Of a DNA stretch of 64,000 nt, positions 53,151-62,333 are shown piece after piece. Every line of letters starts with the position of its first letter. Position 1 is the stretch's first letter. The DNA comes from Clostridium beijerinckii HUN142 (GTDB lineage: Bacteria; Bacillota; Clostridia; Clostridiales; Clostridiaceae), in contig NZ_JHXK01000009.1 of NCBI RefSeq assembly GCF_000621745.1, forward strand, positions 1-64,000, in the 5' to 3' direction. The translations under genes and the position numbers were made by a program. Below the pieces are notes generated by a model. The model ran no database searches, was not told the origin of the DNA, and was given only the letters and a program-made list of their open reading frames with translations.

Positions 53151-53711
53151 TTAGTTAATAAGTCGCCCATTATCATTCCATGATCCATACATCTTGTTTT
53201 GTTTTGTATTTTGTATAAACTTGTCCAACCTCTTCATAAATAATTCAGGTTGGTTTTTGACCTGTTGGATTGTGTCTATTCTCACTCTCCTATACAACTC
53301 AGAGAAATTCATAAAATTTTCATAAGCCAACATATCTTCTTTCAGCTTTTTCTCTATAACCTTATCAATTTTAAAAGAATTACTACTCATATCAGGCAGT
53401 ACCTTTCTTCCTTCGTCAGTCATGAGTCCAAGTTCTTCAAGACGTCGTACACGTTCTTTATTTAATTCGGTCCATGAACTTTTCTTATTTCTAGGTGATA
53501 GTCGCTGAACAAGCTGATTTTCTGAATTTTTCTTCTTAATGCCATCAATCCATCCAAAACACAAAGCCTCTTCCACTACATCCAGGTATAATAATGTGTC
53601 TGCTTTTGTGGCAATGCTTATCACTACCCAGCAACATTTCTCAATATAGCAGTTATCTTGTAACCAACTACGTAACTCTTCTCTCGTTCTTATATTAAGT
53701 AAGTTTTCCAT
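53151..53711 (-). CDS. YdeI/OmpD-associated family protein
   Basis: The 186-residue soluble protein has the YdeI marks EEALCFGWIDGIKKK, RLSPRNKKSSWTELNKERVRRLEELGLMT and the C-terminal basic part. Members are small stress-associated proteins of uncertain function, possibly involved in envelope or peptide resistance. It is upstream of DUF1761 and divergent from the WYL regulator at 53906, which may control both. Confidence 0.9.
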   Translation of the reverse strand: MENLLNIRTREELRSWLQDNCYIEKCCWVVISIATKADTLLYLDVVEEALCFGWIDGIKKKNSENQLVQRLSPRNKKSSWTELNKERVRRLEELGLMTDEGRKVLPDMSSNSFKIDKVIEKKLKEDMLAYENFMNFSELYRRVRIDTIQQVKNQPELFMKRLDKFIQNTKQNKMYGSWNDNGRLIN

Positions 53712-53905
53712 ATTTATAATTAAACCACACCTTTCCTATTTGTATTAATTTCAATTATTTTCATTGACTAATTTCGCGATTTGATTACTTATTGTTAGTA
53801 TATCAATGAAACCCTGTCAACTAATGTCATGATTTTAAATTAATCTCTGCATACCTATCTTTTTTTGATATAATGCTTATAAGGCTAAATTATGAGGTGA
53901 AATTT

Positions 53906-54829
53906 ATGAAATCAAATAGACTTTTTGAAATATTAATGATATTACTTGATAAGAGAAAAGTAACTTCGACGGAATTAGCAAAAAAGTTTGAAGTGTCCGT
54001 ACGTACTATTTATAGAGATGTTGAAACACTATCAACTTCAGGTATCCCAATCTATACTACCACTGGAAAAAATGGCGGTATACATTTAATGGAGAACTAT
54101 GTATTAGATAGATCCGTGATTACAAATCAAGAACAGAACGATATACTCTTCGCTATACAATCTTTAGGCACTGTCCCAAATCTAAGCGAAAATGATATTT
54201 ATAATAAGCTAGCTGTTATATTTAGTCAAAATGTAAATAATCAAGAAAATAATTGGCTGGAAGTTGATTTTTCTGGATGGCATAGCTCATCCACTAGAGA
54301 AGCTGAATTATTTCTTCAATTGAAAAAAGCAATAACTACCAAAAGGAGAATCCTTCTCCAATACATCAGTGACATGGGTCTTGAAAGTACACGTAATGTT
54401 GATCCACTTAGGCTATTGTTTAAATGCAAGGATTGGTATTTGTATGGCTATTGTAAAATAAGACATGATTTCAGATTATTTAAGCTGGTTAGAATAAATC
54501 ACTGTGAAATTCTGCCTCAGAAAGCAGATACCTATAGTAATATTCCTAAACCGTACATAAATGACTATATCAGCCAGGAAACGTTGATTCATATGGATTT
54601 GCTGTTTAATATGAGTGCAGCTAGTAAAGTCTATGAAAACTTTAATCATCTGCTCATTTATCGGGAAAATGAAAATCAGTTAAGAGTATCTGGACAAATA
54701 GAGCAAAATCAATGGCTTTTAAATTTATTATTATCTTTTGGTTCAGATGTATTTGTTGTAAAACCGCTGAGTATTAGAGAAGATTTGATTAAACTCCATA
54801 TGAAGGCCATTGATCATTTGCAAGATTAG
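53906..54829 (+). CDS. YafY-type HTH/WYL-domain regulator
   Basis: The 307-residue protein has an N-terminal HTH_11 (residues 4-58, VTSTELAKKFEVSVRTIYRDVETLSTSGIPI), then a WYL domain at about 140-215 (RRILLQYISDMG..RNVDPLRLLFKCKDWYLYGYCKIRHDFRLFKLVRI) and a C-terminal WCX part. WYL proteins bind nucleic acid or small ligands. ATG at 53906 has GAGGTG 8 bases upstream. It is divergent from YdeI, the probable target. Confidence 0.92.
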   Translation: MKSNRLFEILMILLDKRKVTSTELAKKFEVSVRTIYRDVETLSTSGIPIYTTTGKNGGIHLMENYVLDRSVITNQEQNDILFAIQSLGTVPNLSENDIYNKLAVIFSQNVNNQENNWLEVDFSGWHSSSTREAELFLQLKKAITTKRRILLQYISDMGLESTRNVDPLRLLFKCKDWYLYGYCKIRHDFRLFKLVRINHCEILPQKADTYSNIPKPYINDYISQETLIHMDLLFNMSAASKVYENFNHLLIYRENENQLRVSGQIEQNQWLLNLLLSFGSDVFVVKPLSIREDLIKLHMKAIDHLQD

Positions 54830-54897
54830 CTAGTTCTTTAGTTTATTCATATGTTTATATGCAGAGTATTAATTATGATAAAATTTTTAGATAAGTT

Positions 54898-54922
54898 AAA
54901 GTCCCACTAGTGAGGGGGCTTT
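54898..54922 (+). terminator. terminator after WYL gene
   Basis: AAAGTCCC and GGGGGCTTT pair around ACTAGTGA, then TTGTTTTG. It lies 69 bases after the stop. Confidence 0.65.
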
Positions 54923-55038
54923 TGTTTTGTTAAATAGAATTTATTCTTCTATAGGTCAGGCTCCCAACTATAGTATATACTTAAAAATAGTTTTCTTACA
55001 TATACTTATTAATTACAAAACCTATTTTATTTTTATGT

Positions 55039-55374
55039 TTAGTGAAATTTTACTTTTAGCTGCTTACCATATGCAGTATCCCAGCTATTATAAGGTAAAT
55101 CATAAAAATCTAAATACATTTCATTAGCCTTAAGGAGTGTAAGTTCCGGAAAACTATAAATCGCTATTCCAGTTTTATTCGCTTCGGAAAGGTGGTATAA
55201 ATACATAAACTTATCTTTTAATCTTGAGTTTGGCTTTTCTTTAAAATAATAAATCTTCTTATTTCCGTCTTTTACAACTTGTATATACACAAACCTAACT
55301 TCAAGTGACAAAGCTATTAGTCTGATATAAGTTGCTTTAAATACATAAATTGGTTTTAAAAAATATTGAGCCAA
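55039..55374 (-). pseudogene. PAS-domain protein fragment
   Basis: The 111-codon leftward frame ends KTGIAIYSFPELTLLKANEM, LDFYDLPYNSWD and YGK. That is the start of a PAS domain as found in clostridial PAS sensors (LLKAN..YLDFLD.PYN..). It stops inside the PAS fold. No ribosome binding site was found. It is probably the wreck of a sensor kinase or regulator. Confidence 0.45.
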
Positions 55375-55598
55375 TATCTAACTTATAAAAGTTATGGTAT
55401 CGTTGGTAAATTCAATGTATAATGTAATAAGTTCTCAAGTTACTCAAATTATTTTTAATAGTTGACATTTATTACATAAAAAAGCGTAATGCATTAATAA
55501 ACTCAGATGAAAGTTAGTTTAAGTTGATCATAGAATAATTGGTCGAACTAAAATACATAGATTATATCTGACATCTTTTTTACGAGGGGGACGAAGTA

Positions 55599-57164
55599 AT
55601 GATAGTTGAGGATTGTAGTAAAGAGACTCTTATGCTTGAGTTGGTCAAGTTGAAAAAGAGGAATAAGGAACTAGAATTGCAATTGAAAGAAAAAAACCTT
55701 CCTAATTCTATTGAAATGAATGATATGGAATGCAGGTTCAATAAGAACACTCTTTTAGAAAGCCGGGCACAGCTTGAATCAGAGCTTGAAGATGCCAAAC
55801 TTTTACAAAGTATAAGCATGGAGCTTGTTTCTGGTGGAGATATTCAATTATTATATGAAAGAATTATTGCTGCTGCAATGCAAATAATGCACTCGGATTA
55901 CTCAACTCTGCAAGAATTGCATACTGAAGAAGACGGCGTTGGCAGGCTTAGAATTATAGCCCTTCGAGGATTTGACCCAGAAGATGCAAAATTTTGGGAA
56001 TGGGTAGATGGCAAAACCGCCTGTACTACTTGCGCAGAAGCCTTACGAAGGGGACACCGAATCGTTGTGTCTAATATGGAAGAGTCAGATTTGCTAAAAG
56101 GTAGTGAAGACCTTAAGACATTTTTGGAAGTTGGCATTCATTCTGCCCAGTCAACTCCTCTAATTTCACGAAGTGGTAAAATGCTAGGAATGTTCTCCAC
56201 TCACTGGAAAAAACCTCATGAGCCATTAGATCGTGAATTGAGACTTCTTGATGTGCTTGCTCGTCAAGCCGCTGATTTAATTGACCAAAGACAATACGAA
56301 GAAAGTCTTTGGAGATCAGAGAAGGAAAAAAGGGAAACCATTGAAGCTGCAATGAAGTTAAAGGATGAATTCCTCTATCTTATTACCCATGAATTCAAAA
56401 CAGCAATTGCTGTTATTAGCTCAGCCCTTCAGACAATAGAAGCAGTGCTGAAAGATAGCATATCAGAAAGATTGGGTAGATACTTAAATGTTATAAAAGT
56501 GAATACAAATAGACAATTACGACTAGTGAATAATCTTCTTGACATTACACGATATAATTCTGGACATATTAAGCTGAATAATAATATTAGAGATATAGTT
56601 TCTATTACAAAATCCATCGTAAGCTCAATAGAAATATTCGCAAGACAAAAGCAGATCAACCTAAATTTTATGTCAAGCTTGATAAAGAAGGAAATTTATG
56701 TGGACGACGAGAAATTTGAACGTATAATATTAAACCTATTGTCAAACGCCTTAAAGTTTACACCAAGTGGTAAGGATGTACATGTGTCTCTTTCAATTAC
56801 AAATCATAAAGGCAAAGAGTTTATTGATGTGAGTGTAAAGGATGAAGGAATAGGTATACCCGTTGATAAGCAAAGAGTTATCTTTGAACGTTTTGGGCAA
56901 GCTGATACAAGTCTCTCTCGAAGGGCAGAAGGTACTGGTTTAGGCTTGTACCTTGTAAATCTTTTAATAAAAGTAATGGGGGGAGAAATACTTTTAGACA
57001 GCGAACCAGGACAAGGAAGCACATTCACGGTGCTTTTACCTATAGAAGAACCAAGTGCGTTTGAAGAAAAAGACTTTTGTAATGCAAGTAGCCAGTTTAT
57101 AAGCTACGACGAACGGGTTATCCAAGCTGCATCAATTGAATTTAGCGACATATATTTCGATTAA
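55599..57164 (+). CDS. GAF-domain hybrid-less sensor histidine kinase (orphan)
   Basis: The 521-residue cytosolic kinase has no TM segment. Residues 10-75 form a coiled coil, and 77-230 a GAF domain (LLYERIIAAAMQIMHSDYSTLQEL..CAEALRRGHRIVVSNMEESDL). HisKA follows with H264 in LITHEFKTAI, and HATPase_c with NLLSNALKFTPSG, DEGIGIP, and EGTGLGLYLV. The box is unusual: HEFKTAI has alanine where proline is standard (HE.KTPL). A 38-residue tail follows. No response regulator is near. GAGGGGGA precedes the ATG. Confidence 0.93.
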   Translation: MIVEDCSKETLMLELVKLKKRNKELELQLKEKNLPNSIEMNDMECRFNKNTLLESRAQLESELEDAKLLQSISMELVSGGDIQLLYERIIAAAMQIMHSDYSTLQELHTEEDGVGRLRIIALRGFDPEDAKFWEWVDGKTACTTCAEALRRGHRIVVSNMEESDLLKGSEDLKTFLEVGIHSAQSTPLISRSGKMLGMFSTHWKKPHEPLDRELRLLDVLARQAADLIDQRQYEESLWRSEKEKRETIEAAMKLKDEFLYLITHEFKTAIAVISSALQTIEAVLKDSISERLGRYLNVIKVNTNRQLRLVNNLLDITRYNSGHIKLNNNIRDIVSITKSIVSSIEIFARQKQINLNFMSSLIKKEIYVDDEKFERIILNLLSNALKFTPSGKDVHVSLSITNHKGKEFIDVSVKDEGIGIPVDKQRVIFERFGQADTSLSRRAEGTGLGLYLVNLLIKVMGGEILLDSEPGQGSTFTVLLPIEEPSAFEEKDFCNASSQFISYDERVIQAASIEFSDIYFD

Positions 57165-57221
57165 TTGTAAACTATAAATTTAACCCATACATTATAGAAT
57201 TTATAAAATAGAGGAGCAAAT

Positions 57222-57247
57222 AAAAAAGAGCAGATTTGCTCTTTTTT
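57222..57247 (+). terminator. rho-independent terminator
   Basis: AAAAAAGAGCA-GATT-TGCTCTTTTTT, a perfect 11-bp stem with T-run. It lies 57 bases after the histidine kinase. Confidence 0.9.
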
Positions 57248-57306
57248 ATTACTTAATTTAGGAGCTGCTACCATCATTGGTTCTCCTAAAATAATTCTCA
57301 TAAAAA

Positions 57307-57352
57307 CCTCATTTACTTATGGTACGCTTCACCGTAACTATTGTAAATGAGG
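57307..57352. repeat. hairpin repeat, family B (CCTCATTTAC variant)
   Basis: CCTCATTTAC and GTAAATGAGG are perfect 10-bp arms. The inside is TTATGGTACGCTTCACCGTAACTATT, with a second GTACG/CCGTA pairing. It is the best preserved long form of the family. Confidence 0.7.
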
Positions 57353-57392
57353 TACTTCTATTCTATTCCACTATATATATTCTACATAGCAC

Positions 57393-57860
57393 TTAAAACA
57401 AAAATTCATTTTCCCAATCAAAATCACCAGACTCTTCATAAGATAATGGCCAATGACCACACCACTTAGGCACTTTAGGTTTTTCTACCCTATCTATACT
57501 TGGAGTATAAGGCTTTATATCTAAAATACTGCTATTGTTCATTGCATCAATATAAGTAATATAGATTCTGCTATTATCATAATCAATATGTGTTATTTCA
57601 GCTATGGATAATGCTATTGGATTCGGCCTTTGAGGTGACCTAGTTGAAAATACTCCTAACTTTTCAGGAGCTTTTTTATAAGGTTTATTTACTTCAATAA
57701 CTGCTCTACTTTCATTATTATCACATTTATCAAACCACCAAAGTACGTCAATGTGAGAAAACTCTTCTAATCCCTGAAGCCCTTTTACATACTCTTTATT
57801 GATTTGAATAAACATCCCTTCTCTTTCCACATTAATTTTACCAATTTCTTTTAATTGCAT
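57393..57860 (-). CDS. trmO: tRNA (t6A37) methyltransferase TrmO-like
   Basis: The 155-residue TsaA/YaeB-type beta-barrel protein has LQGLEEFSHIDVLWWFDKCD, and the signature LGVFSTRSPQRPNPIALS followed by DAMNNSSILDIKPYTPSID. TrmO adds a methyl group to t6A37 in tRNA-Thr. Eukaryotic and E. coli forms carry a longer C-terminal domain that is absent here, as in many Firmicutes. CTAGGAGG precedes the ATG. Function is inferred from the family. Confidence 0.85.
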   Translation of the reverse strand: MQLKEIGKINVEREGMFIQINKEYVKGLQGLEEFSHIDVLWWFDKCDNNESRAVIEVNKPYKKAPEKLGVFSTRSPQRPNPIALSIAEITHIDYDNSRIYITYIDAMNNSSILDIKPYTPSIDRVEKPKVPKWCGHWPLSYEESGDFDWENEFLF

Positions 57861-57901
57861 AATATTTACCTCCTAGATATTTATCTTACATAAAAATAAT
57901 A

Positions 57902-57924
57902 GACCCTCACATGATGTGAGAGTC
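57902..57924 (-). terminator. short hairpin after MerR gene
   Basis: GAC-CTCACAT and ATGTGAG-GTC form a compact stem next to the stop of the MerR gene. Leftward it is followed by TATTATTTTTATG. Confidence 0.55.
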
Positions 57925-57931
57925 AACAATT

Positions 57932-58750
57932 TTATTTTAATGGAATCTGTATTTCAGTAAGATATTCATCTGGATTGTTAGTGTCATTTTCACCTATATG
58001 ACATATCTGTCTAGAAGGACTTTCTTCCATTTGTTCATTATAACTTTCAAGATAATATGCAAGCATTTCATATACCTTTGCTAAATTTTCATATTTCCCA
58101 TAAACCATTGCATATGCCATTTTCTCTACTTCCTCTATTTCTCTATATATAAACTTGTCTTTGTTTTCTCCTAATTTATCTACAATAATCCCGACTTCAA
58201 CATCTACATTTTCATCTTTATGTTCAATATCATGATACATTGCAACATTATTGTACATATCCTGCTTTATAGAAATTTTTTCTTTATTAATAAAATCACA
58301 TAGCCTATTCCATAAAACTTTCTCATGAAAATAAGTTGGAATTATATCTCTAGTAGATAGCATCAGTATCTTGTCCACTTTCTTAAAACTTATACTACAA
58401 TGTATTTCAAAATTCTTTTTTCCAATTTCATTTATTGCATTATTTATTTTTTCTATTCTCTGTTTTTCAATATCTATCCCTTTATTAATCTGCATTTTCT
58501 TTTTTTGTAATTCATCCACTATATTTAATTCTTTATGGCCTAATATAATTTCTTTTATTTCTGCTGATGAAAATTTTGTATCTCTCAATAAGATTACTTT
58601 TTGAAGCACTGATATCTGTTCAGCAGAATACATTCTATATCCTGTAAACAAATCAACATTTGCAGGTTTTAATATTCCGATTTCATCATAATATCTTAAC
58701 ATTCTAATTGAAACCTGAGTCAATTTTGAAAACTCTCCAATTTTAAACAT
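57932..58750 (-). CDS. MerR-family regulator with GyrI-like effector domain
   Basis: The 272-residue protein has an N-terminal MerR HTH (residues 1-70, IGEFSKLTQVSIRMLRYYDEIGILKPANVD) and a coiled coil at about 75-118. The C-terminal GyrI/AraC-binding domain (about 122-270) has VAMYHDIEHKDENVDVEVGIIV and the final YLTEIQIPLK. It is like BmrR/TipA drug-responsive activators. The ligand is unknown. Its target might be TrmO 72 bases downstream or a distant pump. Confidence 0.92.
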   Translation of the reverse strand: MFKIGEFSKLTQVSIRMLRYYDEIGILKPANVDLFTGYRMYSAEQISVLQKVILLRDTKFSSAEIKEIILGHKELNIVDELQKKKMQINKGIDIEKQRIEKINNAINEIGKKNFEIHCSISFKKVDKILMLSTRDIIPTYFHEKVLWNRLCDFINKEKISIKQDMYNNVAMYHDIEHKDENVDVEVGIIVDKLGENKDKFIYREIEEVEKMAYAMVYGKYENLAKVYEMLAYYLESYNEQMEESPSRQICHIGENDTNNPDEYLTEIQIPLK

Positions 58751-59371
58751 AATATTCCCTCACCTTAACTAACTACCAATATATAAATAATCCTCACTAA
58801 AAATTGTTTTTTGCCTATTCCTCAAATTTGTTTCTAATTGTATTATAACATATTTTGTAAATATACTATTACTTATAATACAGTATTTTCACCTATAAAA
58901 ATATCCTTAGGCAAGCTATCTGCATCAATGCCTAAGTCTATAAACCTCATTTACTTATGATACGGTTCACCCTTCATTATCCTAAGCTTTCTTTATAAAT
59001 TAAAAATTTTATTTAGTTACATTAAATTACCCATTGCAGACATTGCTATAATACTTTCTTCTAAATATAGAACAATCCAATCTATAATCATAGACAAGAC
59101 TTCTAATTATCCAGAGCATCTATTCTTTCGCCAAAGGTTTATCTCTTTATAGATTACATCTTGATTTCCTCATTAATAATTCCACCATGAACTCCACAAT
59201 TTTATTATCTACTCAAAATTTTTTCTCTCTCAACATAAAAATCTGTTTTCATATCATAAAAGCAAATTCACAATAACTTTTTTAATTCCACGCCTCAAAC
59301 CCGCATTATACAAGCATATTCTTCAGAATATTAGAATATCAGAATATATATTCTTAACAATATAAGAATGT
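58751..59371. other. 620-base intergenic region
   Basis: No coding frame. It holds a CTTAGGCA/TGCCTAAG hairpin (58906-58936), then a family B repeat at 58946-58987. AT-rich with short AGAATAT..ATATTCT dyads just before the MITE copy at 59372. Confidence 0.6.
58946..58987. repeat. hairpin repeat, family B (CCTCATTTAC variant)
   Basis: CCTCATTTACTTATGATACG, GTTCACCCTTCATTATCC and TAAGC in order. The left half equals the 57307 copy and the right half the 39736 copy. Confidence 0.65.
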
Positions 59372-59464
59372 TATATATGTTGCAATTCACAATTTACAAT
59401 TACGACTAAAATTCTTGCAATATTTTCAGAATTATGATGAAGAATTATTTTTGCAACATATATA
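59372..59464. mobile_element. MITE-like repeat, copy 3
   Basis: It is 93 bp with perfect 14-bp inverted ends, TATATATGTTGCAA and TTGCAACATATATA. Interior: TTCACAATTTACAATTACGA, CTAAAATTCTTGCAATATTT and ATTATGATGAAGAATTATTT. It matches copy 4 closely in sequence, length and orientation. The pair flank the VanZ gene. Confidence 0.8.
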
Positions 59465-59534
59465 TGTTACAGATTGTGTTAATTCCTGCGTTTCTTTTTT
59501 ATAGAGCCTATTATTGAATATCTAATAATGATAT

Positions 59535-60059
59535 CTAGAATCTCATTTTCATTATGAATAAATAAAATAATATACGGGGCAATGCAATAACAGATAGTAT
59601 TGCAATTGCAGTATGTACTTTTTTCTCATCTCGTAATATAAATAAGAAAAACTTATATCCTAAAATACCAATGAATCCACCCAAACAATTTAGAATTATG
59701 TCATCAATGTCTGATGCCCCAATGCCAAAAATCCCCTGAATAATTTCAACAAACAAACTTACTATAAATACAAACAACAAATTGGTTATTGCTCTTTTAT
59801 TATTTTTGAATAATAACAAATATGCACCAAGAGGAATAAATATAGCTATATTTCCAACCACATTACCAAAAGCGAATTTTTTTATAGAGGCAGAGCTACT
59901 AAATATATATTCCTTTATACTATAAAAAGGAATGAGATTGATTGACCTATGCTCCAAATTAGAGATTCTTGATAAAAACAATATTTTAATTAATAAAAGT
60001 ATGTAGCAAATGAAAACACCATATAAAAAGAATGTTTTGATCCGTTCTCGTTTATTCAT
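59535..60059 (-). CDS. VanZ-family membrane protein
   Basis: The 174-residue protein has about five TM helices. The VanZ text is NLIPFYSIKEYIF, GNVVGNIAIFIPLGAYL, EIIQGIFGIGASDIDDIILNCLGGFIG. VanZ gives low-level teicoplanin resistance in some hosts, but most chromosomal members are of unknown function. GAGGTAAT precedes the ATG. It stands alone between two almost identical MITE copies 770 bases apart. Confidence 0.9.
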   Translation of the reverse strand: MNKRERIKTFFLYGVFICYILLLIKILFLSRISNLEHRSINLIPFYSIKEYIFSSSASIKKFAFGNVVGNIAIFIPLGAYLLLFKNNKRAITNLLFVFIVSLFVEIIQGIFGIGASDIDDIILNCLGGFIGILGYKFFLFILRDEKKVHTAIAILSVIALPRILFYLFIMKMRF

Positions 60060-60138
60060 AATTACCTCCTCAAAGTGGAAAATGAATACTCAAAGCTTTT
60101 ATCTCTCTAAGTATTCATTTTTTACAAGATTATTACTA

Positions 60139-60231
60139 TATATATGTTGCAATGCACAATGCACAATTACGGCTAAAATTCTCACACTATTTTTAGAATT
60201 ATGATGAAGAATTATTTTTGCAACATATATT
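60139..60231. mobile_element. MITE-like repeat, copy 4
   Basis: It is 93 bp. The left end TATATATGTTGCAA is perfect, and the right end TTGCAACATATAT. Interior TGCACAATGCACAATTACGG, CTAAAATTCTCACACTATTT and ATTATGATGAAGAATTATTT. It differs from copy 3 by a few substitutions. No reading frame. Confidence 0.8.
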
Positions 60232-60374
60232 TTTTTATTCTAATTTAGTTCGTTATATTTTAACATAACCCAATTTACTTAATAGCTAATTTCATTTATT
60301 TGTAATAATCATTTAAGACTTTTATACTCTTATCTTAAATCTTATATATAAAAACTTAAGTTATCTATTTAAAT

Positions 60375-62333
60375 TTAATCTCTAATTGTGTTTAATTTAT
60401 GAAGAATATACTCTTTCTTATTCAATGGATCATAAGTTGTTTTTTGACGTGCTTTTTTAAAATCTGCTGGAACTTCCTTATATCCATAAACTTTTGTTAT
60501 AAACATCCCTTTACCTTGTGTATATGAAGCTATTTTCATTTTATATTCTTTTGAATTTTCTACTGGAATTAATCCTTTTATTGAAAATTCATCCTCTATA
60601 ACAACAGGATTATCAAAAGTTGCCCTCATAGTTTCCAAATCCCAAATAGCCTTACTTAAAACATTTTGAGGAATCCTTAATTCAAACTCGTGTAATGGCT
60701 CTAATAAAACAGTTTGTGCTTCAAATAATGCTTCCATAAATATCATAGGTGTCACATTCCTAAAATCTGCTGGAGTACTGACTGGACTGAAAAATTCACC
60801 ACAGGTAAGTGTAACTTTTGCATCCGTAACTTCCCATCCAAACAGCCCTTGTTTGCTGGTCTTAATAACTGCCTCTTCGATTGCATTTTGAAAAGATTTT
60901 GGCAATGATCCTACTGAAACATTAGAAATATACTTAAGTCCTTCACCTCTTCCCAAGGGTTCTATTTTTAAGCCTACTGTTGCATAAAAAGGATTTAATT
61001 CTTCATTCATATGCATTATTGCTGTTCCAACACCTTTAGGTGCTTCCTTATAGATTGTCTGAATATTTGAAAATTCTACTTTTATTCCATAGAAATCATA
61101 TATTATAGAACTCAGTATTTCCATTTGAACTTCACCAAATAAATTAACATGAATTTCTTTATCTAAATCGTTCATCTCTAATTGTAATAACGGGTCTTCC
61201 TCTGAAAGAAATGTTAGTGCCCTAAATAGCTCAGTATTTTTTTCTTTATCTATTGCAGAAATAGTTGTTTTTAGTGTTGGTTTAGCCATAGATATATTTT
61301 TAACTTTATTATTTGAAATTCCAATTATATCCCCAACTTGGAAGCTTGCAAGTCCATATAAAATCCCTATATCCCCTGCTTCTATCAGCTGCACCTCAGT
61401 AACTTTCCCATTTTCTAAGCTATTAATTTTCTTTACCTTTTCTACTATCTCCTTATTAGGAACTTGAATTTTATCTCTTACAGATATTTTTCCTTTAAAT
61501 AATCTTACATAAACCTTCTTCTCGTTGGTATTTGTCCTCTCGATTTTAAATACCACTCCAGATAAATCATCTTCAGAATCACCATTTGCGCATGGAAAAT
61601 AACTGCAAATTCCATCTAATAAATCTTCAATTCCAAGACCAATCCCCGCTGCACCACAAAATACTGGATATAAACCTCCTTCTTTTGCATATGATACAAA
61701 CTTTTCATGTAATTCTTCTTTTTTAATTTCCATACCACTAATATATTTTTCCAGAAAACCTTCATCTAAGTCTGATAAAACATCAATAACATTGTCATTT
61801 ATCATACCTGAATCAGATAGATTTTTTATATAAACATCTTTACTTCCTTCATCATATGCTTCTTGTAATTTAACTACTTTATTGGACATATTCTTCTTTA
61901 TCTCTTCTAGTACTTTATTAGAATTTGCTCCAACTCTATCTAATTTATTTATAAAAATTATTGTTGGAATGTTCAACTGCTTTAAGGTATTAAATAATAT
62001 TCTTGTTTGCGATTGAATCCCCTCTACTCCTGATATAACTATTATTGCTCCATCTAAAATACTTAATGAGCGTTCAACTTCTGAAATAAAATCTACATGA
62101 CCTGGTGTATCAACAATATTTACTTTAACATCATTCCAAGTGAAAGATGCGGTCGACGATTTAATAGTAATTCCTCTTTTACGTTCAAGCTCCATAGAAT
62201 CTGTCTGTGTATTACCTAAATCAACTCTTCCAACTGATTTTATAGCTCCACTACAATATAATAGATTTTCTGTTATAGTTGTTTTCCCAGCATCTACGTG
62301 TGCAACGATTCCTATATTAATTATTTTCTTCAT
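60375..62333 (-). CDS. ribosome-protection GTPase, Tet(M)/TetB(P)-like
   Basis: The 652-residue translational GTPase resembles EF-G without its usual length. G1 is AHVDAGKTT, followed by GITIKSS, DTPGH and NKLD. The tip loop FFSPVSTPADFR near residue 505 is the conserved loop that displaces tetracycline in Tet(M). Length equals that of TetB(P) (known value 652). ATG at 62333 has GGAGG 8 bases upstream; the frame from 62342 is less likely. With this start it overlaps the MFS gene by 17 bases, as in the tetA(P)-tetB(P) operon. Confidence 0.88.
   Translation of the reverse strand: MKKIINIGIVAHVDAGKTTITENLLYCSGAIKSVGRVDLGNTQTDSMELERKRGITIKSSTASFTWNDVKVNIVDTPGHVDFISEVERSLSILDGAIIVISGVEGIQSQTRILFNTLKQLNIPTIIFINKLDRVGANSNKVLEEIKKNMSNKVVKLQEAYDEGSKDVYIKNLSDSGMINDNVIDVLSDLDEGFLEKYISGMEIKKEELHEKFVSYAKEGGLYPVFCGAAGIGLGIEDLLDGICSYFPCANGDSEDDLSGVVFKIERTNTNEKKVYVRLFKGKISVRDKIQVPNKEIVEKVKKINSLENGKVTEVQLIEAGDIGILYGLASFQVGDIIGISNNKVKNISMAKPTLKTTISAIDKEKNTELFRALTFLSEEDPLLQLEMNDLDKEIHVNLFGEVQMEILSSIIYDFYGIKVEFSNIQTIYKEAPKGVGTAIMHMNEELNPFYATVGLKIEPLGRGEGLKYISNVSVGSLPKSFQNAIEEAVIKTSKQGLFGWEVTDAKVTLTCGEFFSPVSTPADFRNVTPMIFMEALFEAQTVLLEPLHEFELRIPQNVLSKAIWDLETMRATFDNPVVIEDEFSIKGLIPVENSKEYKMKIASYTQGKGMFITKVYGYKEVPADFKKARQKTTYDPLNKKEYILHKLNTIRD

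Noticed and set aside
59535..60059. Glycopeptide-resistance cluster because of VanZ
   Set aside because: No vanA, vanH, vanX or VanRS-like genes are next to it; isolated VanZ proteins are widespread.
26013..60231. CRISPR array made of the repeated 93-100 bp units
   Set aside because: The copies are far apart and not in a regular array, and their ends are inverted repeats. There are no Cas genes.
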